Source of the DNA: Betaproteobacteria bacterium
GTDB taxonomy: Bacteria > Pseudomonadota > Gammaproteobacteria > Burkholderiales > SG8-41
Reading direction: 5' to 3'
NCBI GenBank assembly: GCA_016177355.1
Contig: JACOVL010000019.1
Coordinates: forward strand, 1 to 7,942
Length of the DNA: 7,942 nt
The notes under the pieces are model-generated. The model saw only the letters and a list, made by a program, of their open reading frames with translations, had not been told where the DNA came from and did not search any database. The first letter of the stretch is position 1. Every line of letters begins with the position of its first letter. The position numbers were made by a program, and so were the translations under genes. Shown here piece by piece: positions 1 through 6,575 of the stretch.

Positions 1-169
1 CAGGGACGAGAACGAGTTGCTTGACAAGATCAAGGCCGCCGGCGTGCAGGTGAACGAGCCGGATAAGGCGGCGTTCGTCAAGGCCAGTCAGGCCGTCTAC
101 GACGAGTTCGGCCAGACGGTGAAGGGCTCGAAGGCGCTGATCGACAAGGCGCTCAGCCTGGCGAAATGA
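1..169 (+). CDS. dctP: TRAP transporter substrate-binding protein DctP, C-terminal end (5' truncated by window)
   Basis: This is the final 55 codons of an open frame that enters from the left edge (complete codons from base 2) and ends at a TGA. The peptide contains VNEPDKAAFVKASQAVYDEF and ends in a Lys/Ala-rich helix (SKALIDKALSLAK), which matches the C-terminal helix of DctP-type extracytoplasmic solute receptors, where a D-x-x-x-F-x-x-A/K pattern before the last helix is common. In this family the protein is periplasmic, binds a carboxylate or related ligand, and hands it to the DctQM membrane complex. The next two genes are dctQ and dctM on the same strand, which strongly supports the call. 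The ligand-binding part, including the carboxylate-binding Arg, lies outside the window, so the substrate cannot be guessed. The stop codon lies inside the first unit of the heptad repeat that fills the following spacer. Confidence 0.85.
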   Translation, partial: RDENELLDKIKAAGVQVNEPDKAAFVKASQAVYDEFGQTVKGSKALIDKALSLAK

Positions 170-262
170 TGAATGCGGAATGATGGGTGCGGAATGCCCT
201 GTAACGGCGTTCCGCCTCACGTTTCCGCTCCGTTCATCATTCATCATTCTGCATTCCGCATT
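165..262. repeat. Heptad-periodic inverted repeat between dctP and dctQ
   Basis: Five consecutive 7-bp units run from 165 to 199: AATGATG, AATGCGG, AATGATG, GGTGCGG, AATGCCC. Four more of the same family run in inverted orientation from 235 to 262: CATCATT, CATCATT, CTGCATT, CCGCATT. The arms can pair: 172-185 with 242-255 gives 14 bp with one G-U. An inner hairpin, 189-198 with 206-215 (10 bp, one wobble, 7-base loop), sits inside. The right arm ends 8 bases before the dctQ ATG at 271, and no Shine-Dalgarno is visible in front of that ATG. There is no T-run, so this does not look like an ordinary intrinsic terminator. It could limit dctQM expression relative to dctP, or be a dispersed repeat. 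Confidence 0.8.
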
Positions 263-270
263 GCTTGACG

Positions 271-777
271 ATGCTCGCTCGCGTACGTAACGCATACGAG
301 AAGTTCCTCGAGGCGGTCGCCTTCGTCCTGATGGTCGCGCTCGCGGGCGTGGTCACAGTGGGCGTCGTTTTCCGCTGGTCCGGCAACTCGCTGGTGTGGT
401 ACGACGAGGTTGCCTCCATCCTGCTCGCCTGGATCACCTTCTACGGCGCGGCGCTCGCCGCGCTGCGCGGCGCGCATATCGGCGTGCCGGGCCTGGTCGA
501 GGCCCTGCCGCGCCCGCTGCGGATCGCGGCCGCCCTGTTCGCCGAGGCCTGCGTGATCGGCTTCTTCGCCCTGATGGCATGGATCGGGGTCACGGTGCTC
601 GACGTGCTCGCCACCGATTTCCTGGTGAGCATCCCCGAGGTCTCGGTCAAGTACACGCAGTCGGTGATCCCGATCGGCGCGGCGCTGTTCGTGATCGCCG
701 AGCTGCTGCGCCTGCCCGAGCTGCTGCGCGCGGCGGCAGGCGGGCCCGCGGCGCATCACGCGGAAGTCAACCCCTAG
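271..777 (+). CDS. dctQ: TRAP transporter small permease subunit DctQ
   Basis: The product is 168 aa, the usual size for a DctQ subunit. It carries the family signature W43-x-DE-x-A-x3-L-x2-W54-x2-F-x-GAA-x-A-x-R66-x-AHIGV (residues 43-72). Four membrane segments are visible, at roughly 12-34, 47-64, 81-105 and 125-146. In TRAP transporters DctQ scaffolds DctM in the inner membrane and helps dock the loaded DctP. I chose ATG 271 over an in-frame TTG at 265 because MLARVRNAYEKFLE gives a normal amphipathic N-terminus leading into the first helix. Neither start has a recognisable Shine-Dalgarno; the base-paired arm of the upstream repeat occupies that region. The TAG stop shares its last base with the GTG start of dctM, implying translational coupling. 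Confidence 0.93.
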   Translation: MLARVRNAYEKFLEAVAFVLMVALAGVVTVGVVFRWSGNSLVWYDEVASILLAWITFYGAALAALRGAHIGVPGLVEALPRPLRIAAALFAEACVIGFFALMAWIGVTVLDVLATDFLVSIPEVSVKYTQSVIPIGAALFVIAELLRLPELLRAAAGGPAAHHAEVNP

Positions 778-2057
778 TGGCGATCCTGCTGCTGATCGTC
801 GGCGTGCTCGCGCTGGTGCTGCTCAACGTGCCGATCGCCGTCGCGCTCGGCATCGCGGCGGTCACCGCGATGCTGGCCACGCAGGGCGCCGACGTCCTGC
901 CCAACCTCGCGATCGTGATGTACAACGGCGCGACCAACTTCCCGCTGATCGCGATCCCGCTGTTCATTCTAGCCGGGGCCATCATGAATACCTCGGGCAT
1001 CTCGCGGCGGCTCATCGCTTTCGCCTCCGCCTTGCTCGGCTTCGTCCGCGGCGGACTTGCGATGGTGAACGTCGGCACCGCCATGTTCTTCGCGGAAATC
1101 TCCGGGTCGGCGGTAGCCGACGTCGCAGCGCTCGGCTCGGTGCTGATACCGGCGATGAAGAAGAAGGGCTATCCGGGGCCGTTCGCCACCGCGGTCACCT
1201 CCTCCGCGGCCTCGCTCGCCATCATCATCCCGCCGTCCATCCCGATGATCCTCTACGCGGTGATGGCGGACGCCTCGGTGGTGCAGTTGTTCGTCGCCGG
1301 CATCGTGCCGGGCGTGCTCGGCGGGCTCCTGATGATGGCGCTCGCCTACTGGTATGCGGTGCGCTTCAATTGGCCCGTCGAGGAGGCCTTTAACCTCCGC
1401 AACCTGTGGCGGGCCTTCAGGGACGCCGCGTTCGCGTTCCTGCTCCCGGTCATCATCCTCGGCGGCATCTTCGGCGGCATCGTCACCGCGACCGAGGGGG
1501 CGGGGCTTGCCGTCGTCGCCGCGCTCGGCGTCGCGTTCTGGTACCGGGAGATCGACTGGAAGCAGCTCAAGACCGCGATCGTGGACGGCGTCGTGCAGAC
1601 CGCGGTGGTGATGCTGCTGGTGGCCTCGAGCGCGCTGCTTGGCATCTATCTCACCGAAGTGCAGGTGCCCCAGCAGCTCGCGGCATGGATGACGGGGCTC
1701 ACCAGCAATCCTTACGTGGTCCTGGCGCTCCTCAACGTCTTCTTTCTCGTCATCGGGCTGTTCCTGCACTCGGCGGCGGCGATCATCCTGGTGGTGCCGA
1801 TCGTGATGCCGGTGGTCACGGCGGTGGGCATCGATCCGGTGCATTTCGGGATCGTGGTGACGTTGAACCTCGCGATCGGCCAGCAGACGCCGCCGGTCGC
1901 GAGCGTGCTGATGACCGCATGTTCGATCGCGAAGGAGAACATCTGGGACGTGAGCAAGGCCAACCTGCCGTTCATCGGCGTTCTGCTGTTGGTGCTCCTG
2001 CTCGTGACCTACGTGCCGGCGGTCCCGCTGTCGCTGGTCAACCTGTTCTACCGCTGA
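777..2057 (+). CDS. dctM: TRAP transporter large permease subunit DctM
   Basis: The product is 426 aa, typical for DctM, the Na+-coupled transport subunit of the elevator type. Recognisable blocks are PLFILAGAIMNTSGIS (61-76), GSAVADVAALGSVLIPAM (110-127), the hairpin-loop motif IIPPSIPMILY (150-160), a GGIFGGIVTATEGA block in the second half, and IGQQTPPVAS (367-376), which is the counterpart of the usual IG-x2-TPPVG. The inverted-repeat arrangement of two TPP/PPS re-entrant loops is as expected for this family. I chose GTG 777, which overlaps the dctQ TAG by one base; a weak GGAAG lies 10 bases upstream at 762-766. The same frame stays open back to 396 but overlaps dctQ and gives Arg-rich, non-DctM sequence there, so it was not used. 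With DctP and DctQ it forms a complete TRAP importer of unknown, probably carboxylate, substrate. Confidence 0.95.
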   Translation: MAILLLIVGVLALVLLNVPIAVALGIAAVTAMLATQGADVLPNLAIVMYNGATNFPLIAIPLFILAGAIMNTSGISRRLIAFASALLGFVRGGLAMVNVGTAMFFAEISGSAVADVAALGSVLIPAMKKKGYPGPFATAVTSSAASLAIIIPPSIPMILYAVMADASVVQLFVAGIVPGVLGGLLMMALAYWYAVRFNWPVEEAFNLRNLWRAFRDAAFAFLLPVIILGGIFGGIVTATEGAGLAVVAALGVAFWYREIDWKQLKTAIVDGVVQTAVVMLLVASSALLGIYLTEVQVPQQLAAWMTGLTSNPYVVLALLNVFFLVIGLFLHSAAAIILVVPIVMPVVTAVGIDPVHFGIVVTLNLAIGQQTPPVASVLMTACSIAKENIWDVSKANLPFIGVLLLVLLLVTYVPAVPLSLVNLFYR

Positions 2058-2065
2058 CGGCGTAA

Positions 2066-2136
2066 CGAGATACGGGTGGCGAGGTGCGGGTGACAAACAG
2101 CGGTTTGTACGTCACCCTTAATCGTCACTTGTCTCG
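2066..2136. repeat. Second heptad-periodic, imperfect inverted repeat between dctM and the crotonase gene
   Basis: Four 7-bp units run in tandem from 2066 to 2093: CGAGATA, CGGGTGG, CGAGGTG, CGGGTGA. On the opposite strand, reading back from 2136, the units CGAGACA and AGTGACG resemble them. The outer arms 2066-2072 and 2130-2136 pair over 7 bp with one G-U. An inner stem, GGGTGAC (2088-2094) with GTCACCC (2111-2117), encloses a further AAAC/GTTT pairing around an AGCG loop. The right arm ends one base before the chosen ATG (2138) of the next gene, so any ribosome-binding sequence would lie in the arm. No T-run follows the stems. The unit sequence differs from that of the dctP-dctQ spacer, but the plan is the same. 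Confidence 0.65.
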
Positions 2137-2137
2137 A

Positions 2138-2917
2138 ATGCCTAACCCCATCCTCGTCTCCCGCGACGGCGCGATTGCGACCGTCATCCTGAACCACCCC
2201 GAGCGCCTGAACGCGCTCGACAAGGCGATGTGGCGGGACCTGCGCGACGCAATGCGCGGCCTCTCGGCGGACGAACACCTGCGTTGTATCGTCGTGCGCG
2301 GCGCGGGGGAGAAGGCGTTCGCTGCCGGCGCCGATATCGCCGAATTCGCCGCCGAGCGCGCGGATTCGAAGCAGGCGAAATCCTACGGCGAGCTGATCCA
2401 CGAGGCGATGCAGGCGGTTGCGCGCTGCCGGCACCCGACGGTGGCGCTGATCCGGGGCGCGTGCGTCGGCGGCGGGCTGGAGATCGCCGCGATGTGCGAC
2501 CTGCGCGTCGCCGGGCGCTCGAGCCGCTTCGGCATCCCGGTCAACCGGCTGGGGCTCACCATGGCTTACGGCGAGCTGATGGGGCTGCTCGCATTGGCGG
2601 GGCGCGCGGTGACGCTCGAGCTCCTGCTCGAAGGCCGCGTGTTCGACGCGGAAGAAGCGCTGCGCAAGCGTCTCGTCAACCGCGTCGTGCCCGACGAGCA
2701 CGTGGAGGCGGAGGCGTACGCGCTCGCCGCGCGCATCGCGGACGGCGCGCCGCTCGTCAACCGCTGGCACAAGCAGTTCATCGGGCGACTCACCGTCACC
2801 GCACGGCTCTCGCCGGACGAATGGGACGAGGGCTACGCCTGCTTCGACACGGAAGACTACAAGGAAGGCGTGGCCGCGTTCCTGGAGAAAAGAAAGCCCG
2901 GCTTCAAAGGGAAATAA
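2138..2917 (+). CDS. Enoyl-CoA hydratase/isomerase (crotonase) family protein lacking the second catalytic Glu
   Basis: The product is 259 aa, the standard single-domain crotonase length. Visible landmarks are NHPERLNALD (19-28), the first oxyanion-hole strand KAFAAGADIAEF (59-70), the second oxyanion loop GACVGGGLEIAAMCDLRVAG (107-126), and a C-terminal trimerisation tail rich in E, Y and F. Glu115 in GGGLE corresponds to Glu144 of rat enoyl-CoA hydratase. The position of rat Glu164 (FGQPE) reads FGIPV, so Val135 replaces the second catalytic acid. A plain hydratase reaction is therefore doubtful; isomerase, hydrolase, lyase or another crotonase chemistry on an acyl-CoA is possible. I chose ATG 2138 because MPNPILVSRDGAIATV is a normal family N-terminus; an in-frame GTG at 2084 would add 18 residues encoded by the repeat. 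No Shine-Dalgarno is evident. It follows dctM by 80 bp and may share its transcript. Confidence 0.9.
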   Translation: MPNPILVSRDGAIATVILNHPERLNALDKAMWRDLRDAMRGLSADEHLRCIVVRGAGEKAFAAGADIAEFAAERADSKQAKSYGELIHEAMQAVARCRHPTVALIRGACVGGGLEIAAMCDLRVAGRSSRFGIPVNRLGLTMAYGELMGLLALAGRAVTLELLLEGRVFDAEEALRKRLVNRVVPDEHVEAEAYALAARIADGAPLVNRWHKQFIGRLTVTARLSPDEWDEGYACFDTEDYKEGVAAFLEKRKPGFKGK

Positions 2918-2931
2918 AGCGTGAACCGCAA

Positions 2932-4821
2932 CTAAATTTCCACCTGCGTGCCGAGCTCGATCACGCGGTTGGTGGGGATGTTGAAGTACTCGACCGCGCT
3001 GCCGGAGTTCCGCTGCATCGTCGCGAACAGCCGCTCGCGCCACAGCGCCATGCCGCCTGCCACGCCCTCGGCCGGGATCACCCGCTCGCGGCTCAGGAAA
3101 AACGAGGTCTGCATCAGGTCGAAATCGAGCCCGTGATCGGGGCACAGCTCGGTCAGGGTCTGCGTGACGTCGGGCCGGTTCATGAAGCCGAAGTGGATGG
3201 TGACGCGGTAGCAGTGGTGCCCGAGCGGCTCCACCGCCACGCGCTCGTCGAACGGCACCCACGGCACGTCCTTCACCGCCACCGTGAGGAACACCACGCG
3301 CTCGTGCAGCACCTTGTTGTGATAGAGGTTGTGCAGCAGGGCGTGCGGCGCCACGTCGGGCGTCGCCGTCAGGAACACCGCCGAGCCCGGCACGCGCTGC
3401 GGCGCGTCGCGGAACAGCGACTCGATGAACGGCTCGATCGGCACGGTGGAGCTTCTCAGGCGCGCGAACAGGATCTCGCGCCCGCGCCGCCAGGTCATCA
3501 TCAGCGCGAACATCGCCACGCCGAGTGCCAGCGGGAACCAGCCTCCATCCATGAGCTTCAGCAGCGCCGACGAGAAGAACGTGACGTCGATGATGAAAAA
3601 GAACGCCGACGAGAAAATGCACAGCACGAGCGGATAGCCCCAGCCGAAGCGGATCACGAAGAAAGTGAGGATGGTGGTGACGGTCATGGTGCCGGTGACC
3701 GCCACGCCGTAGGCCGAGGCGAGGTTGGAGGAGTTGCCGAAGCCGACCACCGCGGCGACCACCAGGACGAGCAGGGCCCAGTTGATCGCCGGGATGTAGA
3801 TCTGGCCGAATTGCCGCGCCGAGGTGTGCACGACGTTCATGCGCGGCAGGAACCCGAGCTGGATCGCCTGCTTGGTCATCGAATAAGCGCCGGATATCGT
3901 TGCCTGCGAGGCGATCACGGTCGCCGCGGTAGCGAGCGCAACCATCGGGTAGAGCGCCCACGAGGGAAATGCAAGGTAGAAGGGATTGGTGATCGCCTGC
4001 GGGCTGGCGATCAGCAGCGCGCCCTGGCCGAAGTAGTTGAGCACGAGGCCGGGGAGCACCAGGCCGAACCAGGCCATGCGTATCGGCCACCTGCCGAAAT
4101 GCCCCATGTCGGCATACAGCGCCTCGGCCCCGGTGAAGGCGAGCAGCACCGCGCCCAGCACGACGAACGATGCGAAACCGTGCCCGGTAACGAAACCGAA
4201 GGCATGCCGCGGGTCAAGCGCCTCGAGCACCACCGGGTGTTGCACGATGTTCCAGATGCCGACCGCGCCAAGCGCGAGGAACCATAGCACGCACACCGGC
4301 CCGAACAGCGCCCCGACCACCGCCGTGCCGCGCCGCTGGAACAGAAACAACGCGATCAATATTCCCACCGCCACGGGTAGCACGTAGGGCCTCAACGCGG
4401 AAGTGCCGACTTCCAGTCCCTCGACCGCCGAAACGACTGATATCGCAGGAGTCAGGACCGCCTCGCCGTAGAATAACGACGCCCCGAATAGTCCCAGCGT
4501 TACGATGAACAACCGTAAATCCGGGCGCTCGCGAACGGCGGAGCTGGCGAGCGCGATCAGCGCCATGATGCCGCCCTCGCCGCGGTTGTCGGCGCGCATC
4601 ACCAGCAGCACGTACTTGAGCGATACGACGACGATCAGCACCCAGAATATCGCCGACAGCCCGCCGAGGATGTTGGCGGTCGTGAGCGCGATCCCGTGCC
4701 CGGGCGCGAACGTCTCCTTGACCGCGTAGAGCGGGCTCGTGCCGATGTCGCCGAAGACGATGCCGAGCGCGAGGAGCGTCAGCGCGGCGCGGGATTGCTG
4801 AAGATGTGTGCCGTTGGCCAT
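2932..4821 (-). CDS. kup: Kup-family low-affinity K+ uptake protein (K+/H+ symporter)
   Basis: The product is 629 aa, close to the ~620 usual for bacterial Kup. The N-terminal membrane domain (about 14-441) opens with the diagnostic GIVFGDIGTSPLYAVKE (20-36), followed by RADNRGEGGIMAL (76-88), LFYGEAVLTPAISV (116-129) and TGAEALYADMGHFG (230-243). The conserved membrane acids Asp25, Glu120 and Glu233 are all present; their counterparts are needed for transport in E. coli Kup. About 12 membrane helices can be counted. Residues 442-629 form the cytoplasmic domain, with the family's terminal RVIELGTQVEI. The ATG is preceded by a weak GGAA seven bases away, and an AGG abuts the ATG itself. No nearer in-frame start fits better. 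The gene lies downstream of the tctA terminator in the same direction and converges on the crotonase gene 14 bp away. Confidence 0.97.
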   Translation of the reverse strand: MANGTHLQQSRAALTLLALGIVFGDIGTSPLYAVKETFAPGHGIALTTANILGGLSAIFWVLIVVVSLKYVLLVMRADNRGEGGIMALIALASSAVRERPDLRLFIVTLGLFGASLFYGEAVLTPAISVVSAVEGLEVGTSALRPYVLPVAVGILIALFLFQRRGTAVVGALFGPVCVLWFLALGAVGIWNIVQHPVVLEALDPRHAFGFVTGHGFASFVVLGAVLLAFTGAEALYADMGHFGRWPIRMAWFGLVLPGLVLNYFGQGALLIASPQAITNPFYLAFPSWALYPMVALATAATVIASQATISGAYSMTKQAIQLGFLPRMNVVHTSARQFGQIYIPAINWALLVLVVAAVVGFGNSSNLASAYGVAVTGTMTVTTILTFFVIRFGWGYPLVLCIFSSAFFFIIDVTFFSSALLKLMDGGWFPLALGVAMFALMMTWRRGREILFARLRSSTVPIEPFIESLFRDAPQRVPGSAVFLTATPDVAPHALLHNLYHNKVLHERVVFLTVAVKDVPWVPFDERVAVEPLGHHCYRVTIHFGFMNRPDVTQTLTELCPDHGLDFDLMQTSFFLSRERVIPAEGVAGGMALWRERLFATMQRNSGSAVEYFNIPTNRVIELGTQVEI

Positions 4822-4923
4822 CCTGCAGTTCCAACGAACGCGTGGCCGCGAACCTTACTCTTGCGTTGCGGCGAAATCAAACGCAGCCTGTATTAATTTA
4901 GCAACATTCAATATTATCAACTA

Positions 4924-4951
4924 GTTATGATGCCAATATCGCATCTGGCAA
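4924..4951 (-). promoter_or_regulatory. Weak candidate promoter for kup
   Basis: Within an AT-rich stretch (about 4888-4970) that stands out from the GC-rich surroundings, the minus strand reads TTGCCA (4951-4946), a 16-bp spacer, then CATAAC (4929-4924). Each hexamer matches the sigma-70 consensus at only four or five positions. A GATAAT (5/6 match to the -10) a few bases further downstream lacks a well-spaced -35. The position, between the tctA terminator and kup, is where a kup promoter should be. About 100 bases of leader would precede the ATG. The exact hexamers are uncertain. Confidence 0.25.
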
Positions 4952-4980
4952 AACGTCAAATATTGCACCGCAACATGAAC

Positions 4981-4995
4981 GTCCGGCAACCGGAC
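4981..4995. other. Small perfect hairpin GTCCGG-CAA-CCGGAC
   Basis: A 6-bp GC-rich perfect stem with a 3-base loop lies between the tctA terminator and the AT-rich region upstream of kup. No T-run follows on either strand, so it is not a terminator by itself. It may be a secondary RNA stabiliser or a protein-binding palindrome; its role is unknown. Confidence 0.4.
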
Positions 4996-5006
4996 CTCCG
5001 CAAACT

Positions 5007-5030
5007 AAAAGGGGGCTGGCGCAGCCCCCC
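5007..5030 (-). terminator. Intrinsic terminator of the tctBA transcript
   Basis: Read on the minus strand, an 8-bp GC stem CAGCCCCC/GGGGGCTG (arms 5022-5029 and 5011-5018) with a 3-base loop (CGC on the minus strand) is followed at once by TTTTAG. It lies about 25 bp past the tctA stop and before the putative kup promoter. It separates tctBA from kup. Confidence 0.88.
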
Positions 5031-5055
5031 TTCATCCCCGATTGCAGCTCTCCGG

Positions 5056-6573
5056 TCAGGGACCGCCCCCACCCCCGCCTTCGTACGCCTCGATCTTCCT
5101 CTTGCGGATGGAGGGCATGATCATGGTGAACAGGATCGCGGCGCTCGCGATCATGAACGCCAGGCTGATCGGGCGCGTGAAGAACACCGTCGGATCGCCT
5201 CGTGAAATGAGCAGCGCGCGGCGCAGGTTCTCCTCCATCAACGGCCCCAGCACGAAGCCCAGGATCAGCGGCGCCGGCGGGCACTCGAGCTTCACGAGGA
5301 TGTAGCCCAGGATGCCCATGATGCCGACGAGGTAGAGGTCCATCGCGCTGTTGTTGATGCTGTAGTTGCCCACCGCGCAGAACATGATGATCGACGGAAA
5401 CAACCAGCGGTAGGGAATCTTGAGCAACTGCACCCACATTCCGACCAGCGGCAGATTGAGCACGACGAGCATCGCGTTGCCGATCCACATGCTGGCGATG
5501 AGGCCCCAGAACAGATCGGGCTTGGAGGTCATCACCTGCGGCCCCGGCGCGATGCCCTGGATGGTGAGCGCGCCCAGCATCAGCGCCATGGTGCCGCTGC
5601 CGGGTATGCCCAGGGTCAGCGTCGGGATGAACGCGGTCTGCGCGGCCGCGTTGTTGGCCGACTCGGGCCCCGCCACACCCTCGATCGCGCCCTTGCCGAA
5701 ACGCTCTGGCGTTTTGGACGCCTTCTTCTCCACCATGTAGGCCGAGAACGAGGAAATCGCGGGCCCGGTGCCGGGCAGCGCGCCGAAGAAGGAGCCGACC
5801 GCCGTGCCGCGCACGATCGGCCAGAAGGAGCTCTTGAGGTCGGCCACGGTCGGCATGATGTTCTTGATCTTGCTGGTGAACACATCCCCCCGTTCCTTGG
5901 TTTCGAGGTTCTTCACGATTTCGGAAACGGCGAACAGACCGACCGCGATCACGGTGAAACCCATGCCGTCGGTGAGTTCCGCGATGCCGAAGGAAAAACG
6001 CGCCATGCCGGAGTTGACATCGGTGCCGATGATGCCCAGCAGCAGCCCCAAAACCACCATGGCAAGGGACTTCACCATGTCGCCGCTCGAGAGGCAGGCG
6101 GCCGCGACCAGGGCCATCAGCATCAGCGAGAAATACTCCGACGCCCCGAACTTCAACGCCGCCTCCGCCAGCGGCGGGCCGAAGAGCGCGATCAGCAGCG
6201 TGCCCACGCTGCCGGCGGCGAACGAGCCGATCGCGGCGATCGCGAGCGCCGGTCCGGCACGCCCCTGTTTCGCCATCTGGTAGCCGTCGATGCAGGTCAC
6301 CACGGAAGCCGTCTCGCCCGGCAGGTTCATCAATATGGACGTGGTGGAGCCGCCGTACTGCGAGCCGTAATAGATGCCGGCCAGCATGATGAGCGCCGGT
6401 ATCGGCGGCAGGTTGAAGGTGAGCGGCAGCAGCATGGCGATGGTGACCAGCGGACCGACGCCGGGCAGCACGCCGATCGCCGTGCCGACGAACACGCCGA
6501 CGAAACAATAGATCAGGTTTTGCAGCGACAGCGCGACGCTGAAACCGAAGATCAGGTTGTTGAAGATTTCCAT
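5056..6573 (-). CDS. tctA: Tripartite tricarboxylate transporter large permease TctA
   Basis: The product is 505 aa, the standard TctA length, with many membrane helices. The duplicated family motifs are clear: GVLPGVGP (34-41), YGGSTTSILMNLPGE (73-87), GSFAAG (116-121), a second PGTGP loop around 270-280, GPESANNAAAQ (302-312), GIPGSG (322-327) and GIAPGPQ (340-346). TctA is the transport subunit of the Na+-dependent Tct system, which takes up citrate-like carboxylates delivered by a periplasmic TctC. I chose ATG 6573: it lies two bases after the tctB stop, has GGTGGG seven bases upstream, and gives MEIFNNLIFGFSVAL, the normal start. An upstream in-frame start at 6633 lies inside tctB. The C-terminus ends in an unusual run of six Gly and a Pro after RKRKIEAYE. 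A strong terminator follows. Confidence 0.97.
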   Translation of the reverse strand: MEIFNNLIFGFSVALSLQNLIYCFVGVFVGTAIGVLPGVGPLVTIAMLLPLTFNLPPIPALIMLAGIYYGSQYGGSTTSILMNLPGETASVVTCIDGYQMAKQGRAGPALAIAAIGSFAAGSVGTLLIALFGPPLAEAALKFGASEYFSLMLMALVAAACLSSGDMVKSLAMVVLGLLLGIIGTDVNSGMARFSFGIAELTDGMGFTVIAVGLFAVSEIVKNLETKERGDVFTSKIKNIMPTVADLKSSFWPIVRGTAVGSFFGALPGTGPAISSFSAYMVEKKASKTPERFGKGAIEGVAGPESANNAAAQTAFIPTLTLGIPGSGTMALMLGALTIQGIAPGPQVMTSKPDLFWGLIASMWIGNAMLVVLNLPLVGMWVQLLKIPYRWLFPSIIMFCAVGNYSINNSAMDLYLVGIMGILGYILVKLECPPAPLILGFVLGPLMEENLRRALLISRGDPTVFFTRPISLAFMIASAAILFTMIMPSIRKRKIEAYEGGGGGGP

Positions 6574-6575
6574 GG

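Noticed and set aside
189..215. Hairpin after dctP as an intrinsic terminator
   Set aside because: The 10-bp stem is good, but the sequence after it (CTCACGTTTCCG) has no T-run on either strand, and dctQM must be transcribed through it. Better seen as part of the repeat structure.
396..776. N-terminal extension of dctM through an open frame overlapping dctQ
   Set aside because: The extension is Arg-rich shadow of dctQ, has no membrane or DctM character, and would make the protein about 127 residues too long.
969..2096. 375-codon open frame antisense to dctM
   Set aside because: Its translation is a low-complexity His/Arg/Asp/Glu-rich chain, typical of the complement of a GC-rich membrane gene; it has no family features.
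2230..4287. 685-codon + strand open frame across the crotonase gene and antisense to kup
   Set aside because: It spans two clear genes in the wrong frame or strand and gives Arg/His-rich sequence without domains. Long stop-free frames are expected at this GC content.
5059..5079. Sequencing error or frameshift at the tctA end
   Set aside because: The frame stays intact to a TGA and a terminator follows at the expected distance; the G-tract alone does not show an error.
4925..6508. 527-codon minus-strand frame overlapping tctA
   Set aside because: Frame-shifted shadow of tctA. The real TctA motifs are all in the other frame, and that frame has the correct start and length.
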